This document shows, piece after piece, positions 56,755 to 64,000 of a stretch of 64,000 nt of DNA. Each line of letters starts with the position of its first letter. Position 1 is the stretch's first letter. The stretch covers positions 992,001 through 1,056,000 of the forward strand of contig JASPKZ010007303.1 of NCBI GenBank assembly GCA_030220185.1, in the 5' to 3' direction. The DNA comes from Diploptera punctata. Lineage: Eukaryota > Arthropoda > Insecta > Blattodea > Blaberidae. A model generated the notes under the pieces. That model had not been told where the DNA came from. It ran no database searches and saw only the letters and a program-made list of their open reading frames with translations. The position numbers and the translations under genes are program-made.

Positions 56755-57010
56755 TACAGAGTTTAGAGTATTATTTTCAATTTAATAAATGAAATGAGCC
56801 ATAATTATCTTATCTCACTCTGTGTTCTTCAAAGCACAGGATTGGTTTCAGGAAAACAGTTGTTCCTATCTTCAGCCATCTGTAATTCGTAAAGATGCTG
56901 AAGATGGGAACTGTTTCCGAAACCGGTCCTGTGCTTTGAAGAATACAGAGTATGTGAGGTAAGATAATTAGAACTCATTTTAATAAGAATTAAATGAATC
57001 GTGATTTCTT
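56755..57010. mobile_element. Penelope-type foldback
   Basis: Arms AAAGCACAGGATTGGTTTC / GAAACCGGTCCTGTGCTTT, with inner TTCCTATCTTCAGC pairing. Confidence 0.65.
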
Positions 57011-57560
57011 CTTACCTCATACTTCTATGTTTTTTTTTAAATGCAGCACTGCAGTATCAGCGACCATTGTCACCACCTCAGCTGTTTTCATGACTGTCAA
57101 TTTTTTTCTTTTGCCAGTAATTATCCAAACTGCCATCTGGTGTTCTTTTGAAGGAATTATTTTCTAAACTGCCATCTGTTGTATTTTTGAAGAACTTTGT
57201 AATGAAGCTCCAGATGAACCGAGCTTGATTACAAAGTTCTTAAAAAATACAACATATGGCAGTTTAGAAAATGATTCCTTCAAAAGAACACCAGATGGCA
57301 GTTTAGAAAATAATTCCTTCAAAAAAACACCAGATGGCAGTTTGGATAATTACTGGCAAAAGAAAAAAATTGACAGTTGTGAAAACAGCTGAGGATGGTG
57401 ACAATGATCGCTGATACTGCAGTGCTGTGTTTAGAAAAACATAGAAGTATGAGGTAAGAGGAATTCACGATTCATATAATTCTTATTAATAAAACCTCAT
57501 AATGTTAAAAATTCCCAAATTTATTATATAAAAGAACTCATTTTATTTATTAACTTGAAA
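57005..57560. mobile_element. Penelope-type foldback with internal tandem copies
   Basis: Outer arms CTTACCTCATACTTCTATG / CATAGAAGTATGAGGTAAG. The right half repeats an ACACCAGATGGCAGTTTAGA unit three times (about 57245-57350). Tail AACCTCATAATGTTAAAAAT. Confidence 0.7.
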
Positions 57561-57773
57561 GCCTCACAATGTTATTTCCCATAATCAGTTAATGAAAGTA
57601 TTTAATTTGTTTGTAGTCCATCATAGACATTCAAAACCTACTGACTTGGAATTATTTCCCAGACTATGAGTTCTTATTGTAAAATTGATATACTTAACTC
57701 ATTTAAGAAGCGTATATTTCTTTATGCAAAACCTTAGAATCACTTATATAAATATGAAAGATTATTAATAGTT

Positions 57774-57849
57774 ATTAAGGTAGAATATGTTTATCACTCA
57801 CCTCATATTGAACAATATGAGGTGAGTGATAAACATATTCTACCTTAAT
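57774..57849. repeat. perfect 37-bp inverted repeat with 2-nt loop
   Basis: Arms around ATCACTCACCTCATATTG, tail-like ACCTCATAGTGAGAATTCC after it. It lies 70 bp upstream of papilin exon l. Confidence 0.85.
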
Positions 57850-57917
57850 GAATATACCTCATAGTGAGAATTCCTAAAATAAGTAATTATTAATAGTATT
57901 TTTGTTTTGTTTGAAAG

Positions 57918-58127
57918 AACAAGATATTTGCTTGATGCCTGCCGCTGCTGGTGAGTGCCACAATTACACAGAACGCTGGTATTATGATTCATATCATGTG
58001 AGATGCACACCATTTTATTATGGTGGATGCGGAGGCAATGAAAATAACTTCATTTCATTGGACGCTTGTCAGCATCGATGTGAAAGTGGATACAGCACTC
58101 CAGAACCCAAACAACAATTTAAGACAG
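57918..58127 (+). CDS. Ppn: papilin exon l: Kunitz domain 6
   Basis: Complete Kunitz domain, core YYGGCGGNENNF. The reactive loop reads GECHNYTER: P1 His with an NYT sequon starting at P1'. A Ser/Pro/Gln-rich linker follows. The acceptor (TTTGAAAG, AG at 57916-57917) follows a T/G-rich tract and lacks the usual C/T at -3, so it is weak. A GTGAGT string inside the exon (about 57951) could act as a cryptic donor. The used donor at 58128 is GTATTA. Confidence 0.9.
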
Positions 58128-58329
58128 GTATTACAAATTACAAAGTATTTCTCTTTAAGAATTTAGATGTTTTTGAAAGACCTAAGCCATTTAATTTACT
58201 ATTTCTATATACAATATTTATCTGAATATAAGATGTCATATTTTTTTCTGAAATCCAAAAATCATTTGAAAAGAATAAGCCCAGTCAAACTCAATTGTTA
58301 GCTAGTAAGGTTGACATTTTTATGTTGCA

Positions 58330-59520
58330 TAGTACACAGTTATTATATTTGAAGAGAAAAATTATATGCCCAGACTGAGACTCGAACCCAGGACCTTTGG
58401 CTTTCTGGGCCAATGCTCTACTGACTGAGCTACCAGGGTGAGTTACAATATAAATGCAAATTTTTCTCTTATATACATTGTAAATTCCCGCGCACCAAAT
58501 GCTATGAAACCTTAGTTCCCATCTTTGCAAATGGCGGCTTCTTTATTAAGAAGACATTTATTTGGGAATTTTTATAAAGCCAGACAGCTTCTTTCAATGT
58601 TTTTTATTATTAATTTCATACATCTCAATGATGGATAAATCATATTTGAAGAGAAAAATTATACGCCCAAACTGAGACTTGAACCCAGGACCTTTGGCTT
58701 TCCAGGCCAATGCTCTACCGACTGAACTACTGGGGCGAGTTACAATCTAAACACAAATTTTTCTCTTGTATACGTTGTAAATTCCCGCGGAACCAGATGC
58801 TATGAAACCTTTGTTCCTACTTTGCAAATGGCAGCTTCTTTATTAAGAAGACATTTATTTGGGAATTTTTATAAAGCCAGATGGCTTCTTTTGATGTATT
58901 TTATTATTAATTTCATAATCTCAATGATGGATAAATCATATTTGAAAAGAAAAATTATACGCCCAAACTGAGACTCAACCTTTGGCTTTCTGGGTCAATG
59001 CTCTACCGACTGAGCTACCTGGGCGAGTTACAATCTAGATGCAAATTTTTCTCTTATATATGTTGTAAATTCCTGCATGCCAAATGCTATGAAACCTTCG
59101 TTCCTAACTTTGCAAATGAACTACTGGGGCGAGTTACAATCTAAACACAAATTTTTCTCTTGTATACGTTGTAAATTCCCGCGGAACCAGATGCTATGAA
59201 ACCTTTGTTCCTACTTTGCAAATGGCAGCTTCTTTATTAAGAAGACATTTATTTGGGAATTTTTATAAAGCCAGATGGCTTCTTTTGATGTATTTTATTA
59301 TTAATTTCATAATCTCAATGATGGATAAATCATATTTGAAAAGAAAAATTATACGCCCAAACTGAGACTCAACCTTTGGCTTTCTGGGTCAATGCTCTAC
59401 CGACTGAGCTACCTGGGCGAGTTACAATCTAGATGCAAATTTTTCTCTTATATATGTTGTAAATTCCTGCATGCAAATGCTATGAAACCTTCGTTCCTAA
59501 CTTTGCAAATGACAGCTTCT
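58330..59520 (-). mobile_element. second tandem array of tRNA-like units, degenerate
   Basis: Heads at about 58368, 58664, 58960 and 59354 (minus strand), period about 295 bp. The last two have lost part of the B box. Contains a near-exact 394-bp tandem duplication (58725-59118 and 59119-59512). Confidence 0.7.
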
Positions 59521-59589
59521 TTATTATTGGAAACTTGAGAACAAAATCAATGTTTTATTCTACAATTTCTAATTATGCTAAAACTAAAC

Positions 59590-59960
59590 TCTATAAGGTC
59601 CAAGGCTTACCAGCTGGCTGCTGATTTCACATTTTGATACATCAATCACAGAGATGGATGATTATTCAGCCAGCATTGGAGTAAAATGTTAGCTGATTTT
59701 CTCAACCTGAAGCTGCTATTACTAATTGTTGCTACCGAATTCCCCATGATTCTAGTTGGCCATTGATCCCATACACTGGCTCAAATTCCATCATTATCAT
59801 ATTGGCCTTGTTTGGTATGGATGTGTATGTGAATGATATGTTTCATCTTAATGTTATGTTGTCTCAGAAGTGGCCTTGACATTGAGCTAATCACTCATCA
59901 GGAAGGCCCTCCATGTCCTTATGTGGTGAAAAAAGTATGTATTTGTTATCCATACTTAAA
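59590..59960 (-). mobile_element. degenerate SINE
   Basis: Similar in layout to 23815-24148 (AATCACAGAGATGGATGATT, GGCCTTGACATTGAGCTAAT) but heavily mutated. Confidence 0.4.
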
Positions 59961-60525
59961 ATCCCTCTCCCGACAGGTCATATTACTAAAAATATAAGGC
60001 CTGGGTAGAGTGTGGCACATGAAAGTAGCTATAAGATGAAAGGTTGAACTGCTTTAATGGAATAGAATAATTCAAAGTGTGCCACACTGGATCAGATGAT
60101 AAAATATCTGGTTCCTGACTTGTGTTCAGGTTTGATACCTGGCAGAGTTTCTAATTTTAATTGTATAATATTCAATCTAAGAGAATAACACTACCATGAA
60201 CAAAGATCATCTAGCTAGCTGTGGGGCTCTGAAGATGTCACCTACAAGAACTCTGGCAGGACTCTATTGGGAAGCAAGAAAGCAAATGGAACACCAAGCT
60301 AATGGGCATTAGACTACTACATATTCAATCTTGGAGCTAGAAAGGGTTGTGGTGTAAAATTTTTAATTGCTATATGTAGATCATCTCGCAAACCATAAGT
60401 TGTATTGATCTCTCCAAAATTTGTAGTAATTTTGATTTCTCAATTCTGTCCACACAAGAGCATAAAATTCAATGGATTTTAAAATTTATTACACAGTTAC
60501 ATTATTTATGTTTTTTTAATTGTAG
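59961..60525. other. papilin intron with weak tRNA-like remnant
   Basis: About 60080-60150 has A- and B-box-like words (GGATCAGATGATAAAATATC, GGTTTGATACC). No other feature before exon m. Confidence 0.3.
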
Positions 60526-60696
60526 AATGGTGTTTTCTTCCTGATGACCATGGCCCTTGCTCTGATTCACTTGCAAAATGGTTTTATGACAGTCGCGATG
60601 GAGTTTGTAAACAGTTCCTTTATGGTGGATGCCAAGGAAATTTTAACAGATTTTCAACGAGAGATGAATGTGAACAGAATTGTGGTAATGTGCAAG
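60526..60696 (+). CDS. Ppn: papilin exon m: Kunitz domain 7
   Basis: Complete Kunitz domain, core LYGGCQGNFNRF, family cysteine spacing. P1 is Ser and P1' Asp (GPCSDS). Acceptor TTGTAG ending at 60525, donor GTAAGT at 60697, phase 1, so the reading frame continues into at least one exon beyond the window. Fly papilin has more Kunitz domains than the seven seen here, followed by Ig and PLAC domains. Confidence 0.92.
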
Positions 60697-60964
60697 GTAA
60701 GTAGCTTTCTAAAAATAAAAATAAGAATTTTGTTAGAGAAAAAGAGTTTTGACTGCTGTGAGGAGTAAGATGATGTGGAGTGAAGAATGAAATAAAGCCA
60801 TGGACCCCATGTCGTTGATTTACAGCATATAAAAAAACTTCATGCTTGAAATAAGAAACTATTTAGCAAAATTTTTCAACTCTTTCATGCTCAGATTTTA
60901 ATTGTTTAATGCTAACGACATAAGTTATTAAAGTGTGTCATTGAATGAAATAATAAGTAACTAA

Positions 60965-61480
60965 TTAATAGTACATAAGGTGAATCTGGTTATCTTACCT
61001 CATAAATACTTGATTTTTCATTGGATATGTTTCGATATGTTGTCCTTAACATTGTCAGATTGACCAGAGTGTTGATTTTTATGTTGTCAGCCCTGGATGT
61101 CGACTTGCACTTTATCTTCTGGTTGACCGAAGAACTTGTGAATCAAATCTTTTTCCCGGGAATTAAAAAATTCACAAGTTCTTAGGTCAACCAGAAGATG
61201 GAGCAGGAGTCGACACCCAGGGCCAGCAACATAAAAATCAGCAATCTGAACAATATGACAATGGTATGGACAATATATTGAAACATTTATTTAATATATG
61301 TAGGAAATAACACTATGAGGTTTCTTTTAATTATTCTGAGTTATGTATTTTGACTCACCTCATACGATACATAACTCAGAATAATATTGAAACATTAAGT
61401 ATTTAAGAGGTAAGATGACGAGATTCACCTTATTTATTAAGAAGAACCTTATAATGTTATTTCCTATTGTAATTTATTAA
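60965..61480. mobile_element. Penelope-type foldbacks, two adjacent
   Basis: CTTACCTCATAAATACTTG, then arms meeting near 61155 (AATTCACAAGTTCTTAGGTC). A second small hairpin is at 61320-61400 and a tail ACCTTATAATGTTATTTCC at 61445. Confidence 0.65.
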
Positions 61481-61608
61481 TTAATTGACTTGGAATTTGA
61501 AAATTTAAAAAATTAATTATTTTTGCAAGCTTTCCCATATTTACGATTTTTATTATTAATTTAACACTTCTCATAGAAGGATAAATTATATTTGAAGAGA
61601 AAAATTTT

Positions 61609-61682
61609 CGCCTAGACCGGGACTCGAACCCGGGACCCTTGGCTTTCCGGGCCAAGTGCTCTACCAACTGAGCTACCGAGGC
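61609..61682 (-). tRNA. tRNA-like sequence (repeat-borne)
   Basis: Same as the 1438 and 50240 copies, with the flanking GAAGAGAAAAATTTTCG edge. Single truncated unit. Confidence 0.45.
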
Positions 61683-61849
61683 GAGTTACGATCTAGACGC
61701 AAATTTTTCTCTTATGTACGTTGTAATTCAAATATAATTTTTCCCATATTTATTGATATACAGTAATATCATAGCATTAACCATGTATCCAAAAATGGGA
61801 AAAATATTAAAAATACGAAACATGATTCAGACTATTGAGAAACTGGTAA

Positions 61850-62305
61850 ACATATAGTCTTACAATGGATTCCAGCCCATCGTTGGACACAAGGGAATGA
61901 AAGAGCAAAAAAAAAAAGAGTAAAATTAAATAAAAATTAAGAAAGGCATTTCCTTCTGAATCAATTAAAAGAATTATAAAGAAAAAAAATTTAAAGACAG
62001 TTACAATTCCAATTTAATTGAAAAAAGTCTGGAACAGAAATATAAAAGTACTGTTGGAAAACCCATCTATAATTCTGTAACTATCACGGAACTACTGTGG
62101 TTGCTATACTGAGGCTTACTACAGGACATGACTGCTTAGGAAAACATCTTCATAGAATTGGCATATCCTGAGTGTATATTGTGTTCTCAGGGTGTGGAAA
62201 TAGAGAACATTTAACAAATTGTGTAACTTTTCAAAATTATCAAGATGTGACAACCAAGTATTGGGAAGCAAGAAGGAGAATAACTTTATTGTTAACTCCA
62301 GTGCA
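61850..62305 (+). pseudogene. LINE RNase H/C-terminal fragment
   Basis: VLQWIPAHRWTQGNERA (RNase H motif), later LRLTTGHDCLGKHLHRIGIS and KYWEARRRITLL in shifting frames. Confidence 0.65.
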
Positions 62306-62549
62306 TTAGATACATCCATACATACATGTTCCTAGTTGACATTACTATATAATTAAGCCACAGTATGTATAAATGTTCTCCATAAATAGTAGTAATATTG
62401 AATATTAGTTGATATACATAATTTTTTTCCTGGCTTCCCAAATAATGCTGCCAGGTTCTTGCTCAACAGACCGTTGCAAAAATGCATGATGTATTTTATT
62501 CATTATGACATCGCCAGTACATTACATAAGTTACACATCATCTGTGATC
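62306..62549. other. papilin intron, no gene seen
   Basis: Short AT-rich stretch between LINE fragments. Confidence 0.3.
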
Positions 62550-63116
62550 CTACAGCCCTTTTAGTTTAGCCTTGACCTCCTTAAGAATTGCAGCCCAATC
62601 CTCTCTTTCCAAAGCTCACTGTCCCCATCTCTTAATTCCTGTCTTCACAAGGTCATCCTGGACATCATCTAACTACCATAATTTGGGTCTTCCAACTCTT
62701 CTTTTACCACTTTGTTTGGCATCTAATAATATTTTAGGAAATCTATTATTGTCCATACTAATTATGTGGCCCAGCCACTCCAACTGTCTGATTTTTATAT
62801 CAGTGACAATATTTGCGTCCTTGTATAATATTTGTAATTAAGGGTTGGTTCTGATTTTCCAAACTCCCTTATCATAAACAGGGTCATAATTTTCTCTTAA
62901 GATTTCTTCTTCTTCTTCTTCCTTCCAAGTATTAGGCCAAGGCCTGTTACGATCCTATAGAAAATTTCCTTTCCCAAGTATTTAAAATAGTTATTGTTCA
63001 TTCAGGTAGAGTCCAGGTTTCACTTCTAAAAGTAACCATAGGTTTAATAATTGTCTTATAAATTCTCACTTTAACTTTTCTTGAGATATATCTTATAATT
63101 TTTTCTAGTGCTCTAA

Positions 63117-63731
63117 GGGTCGAATTTATAAACGCATTAGACCATAAAAGGCATTCTCTGCTGAGAAAGTTTTATCCTAATACATTTTGCCTACTCAGAA
63201 ATCTATTCATGCGATAATAATTGTAAGCTACCTGACGAGGTAACTTAAGATCATAGCTCAAGATAGAAACTTATCGTGAAAATCCTGAAGGGAACCGATG
63301 GTAACCGATGTAGTTTGAAACCTTTGCAGCGTTATCCAAGATGTCGGACCTTGAAGACTTCGATCATGTTTTCGGTATACGCGGAGAAGAGGAATTTGAT
63401 AGAGTCTACCAAAGAATTCAACTGGAAGAACAGGAGAATCGGCGTAATATTGCACTATGCAGACGTATACAGTATTATTTGCGGGACGCAAGCGTAAATG
63501 CATTCCTCTATAGCAGACGAAAATAACAGAAGTGGTTTTATCGCTGAGAATTCTGGGTAATTCGTTGCCAATATTACGAAAACGTCAACTTTCATGCATG
63601 ACCGGTAAGTCGGCCGTTAATTCGATCTCAGCAATTGCTCACAGTGAGTCAGCTCACCAGTGATTGGAAGTAATTTGAGTAGAGACTAATGTTTATATAT
63701 TAAATTTGGGAAATGTATTTGCATGCGGCCC
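63117..63731 (+). mobile_element. PIF/Harbinger-type element, copy 4 (complete)
   Basis: 615 bp, TAA on both sides, ends GGGTCGAATTTATAAACGC and GGGCCGCATGCAAATACAT. Inserted in the LINE at 62550-63840. Confidence 0.85.
63341..63526 (+). CDS. 61-aa Harbinger-borne ORF
   Basis: MSDLEDFDHVFGIRGEEEFD; two codons shorter than other copies by an in-frame loss in the Arg-rich region (IALCRRIQYYLRDAS). Stays open. Confidence 0.6.
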   Translation: MSDLEDFDHVFGIRGEEEFDRVYQRIQLEEQENRRNIALCRRIQYYLRDASVNAFLYSRRK

Positions 63732-63834
63732 TAAGACATCAATTACCAGTAGCAATTTTTTCCTTTATCTCGGTTAGCAAGTTGTTATCATCAGTAAATG
63801 TCAGCCAAGGTTCAAAACTAGAAACATTCTCAAA

Positions 63835-63912
63835 ATATTTTTTTTTTTATTTCAGGATTGTTTCTATTATTTACACAGGTATCCTCAACCAAAATATACA
63901 ATTATTTTCTTC
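63835..63912 (+). repeat. short repeat, copy of 6675-6755
   Basis: ATTTCAGGATTGTTTCTATT and ACACAGGTATCCTCAACC match the earlier copy almost base for base. Confidence 0.6.
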
Positions 63913-63924
63913 ATAAAGTAATGA

Positions 63925-64000
63925 CTCTTTTACATCTTACCTCATATTTCAATGTTTATTTAATCATGGGAACTAGTTTTCAAGAGAAACCATCTCTCTC
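63925..64000. mobile_element. start of a Penelope-type foldback, cut by window edge
   Basis: CTTACCTCATATTTCAATG followed by AACTAGTTTTCAAGAG, the left-arm pattern of the copies at 34800 and 56300. Confidence 0.5.

Larger units (their letters stand above)
62550..63840 (-). pseudogene. LINE RT-to-C-terminus fragment, split by Harbinger
   Basis: Minus strand: the active-site block LTFTDDNNLLTEIKEKIATG lies beyond the Harbinger (about 63735-63810). YKTIIKPMVT and the C-terminal IRQLEWLGHI, DDVQDDLVKTGIKRWGQ and REDWAAILKEVKAKLKGL lie before it. A short piece of another LINE tail is at about 62895-62968. Stops throughout. Confidence 0.7.

Noticed and set aside
33990..60696. Kunitz exons as separate venom-type or secreted single-domain inhibitors
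   Set aside because: All exons share phase 1 at both ends and splice into one long frame after papilin repeats; there are no start codons with signal peptides.

Overview
This window is a stretch of insect nuclear DNA: AT-rich, with small exons, long introns and GT-AG splicing. It is dominated by arthropod-type mobile elements (mariner, piggyBac, PIF/Harbinger, Penelope-like, several LINE families, tRNA-derived SINEs). The LINE and SINE mix looks to me like a cockroach or termite (Blattodea), but that is inference and no marker in the window proves it.

One host gene crosses the whole window on the + strand and continues past both ends. I can place 13 internal exons (2,406 bp, 802 codons, under 4% of the window). 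They join in one open frame, and every neighbouring splice phase matches. The first six exons (1111-30108) encode 13 tandem cysteine-rich repeats with a [FY]GCCPDG core. The next seven (33990-60696) encode one canonical Kunitz/BPTI domain each. This order is that of the extracellular-matrix protein papilin (Ppn; lacunin in Lepidoptera). The N-terminal thrombospondin-1/spacer part and the C-terminal Ig/PLAC part would lie outside the window.

The rest is intron, 1.7-7.9 kb each, largely built of mobile elements. 1-7 kb: unclassified repeat, tRNA-like repeat trio, a mariner, LINE tails, two SINE families. 7-17 kb: Penelope fragments, a long-TIR element, two broken mariners, LINE pieces, a TTAA-flanked element. 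17-30 kb: LINEs, a 3 kb head-to-head Penelope dimer, a piggyBac deletion derivative, SINEs. 30-40 kb: a piggyBac carrying a Harbinger element, and a five-layer nest of insertions. 40-53 kb: adjacent Penelope foldbacks, a long-TIR element, a tandem tRNA-like array with poly(A) and target-site duplication, a Harbinger remnant, and a perfect 207-nt palindrome. 53-64 kb: a quiet AT-rich stretch, more foldbacks, a second tRNA-like array, LINE remnants and another Harbinger.

Three things deserve a second look: Penelope insertions shaped as inverted dimers with 12-bp target-site duplications; a tRNA-like sequence bounded by short inverted repeats that moves as tandem arrays; and two Kunitz domains whose reactive loops carry N-glycosylation sequons.
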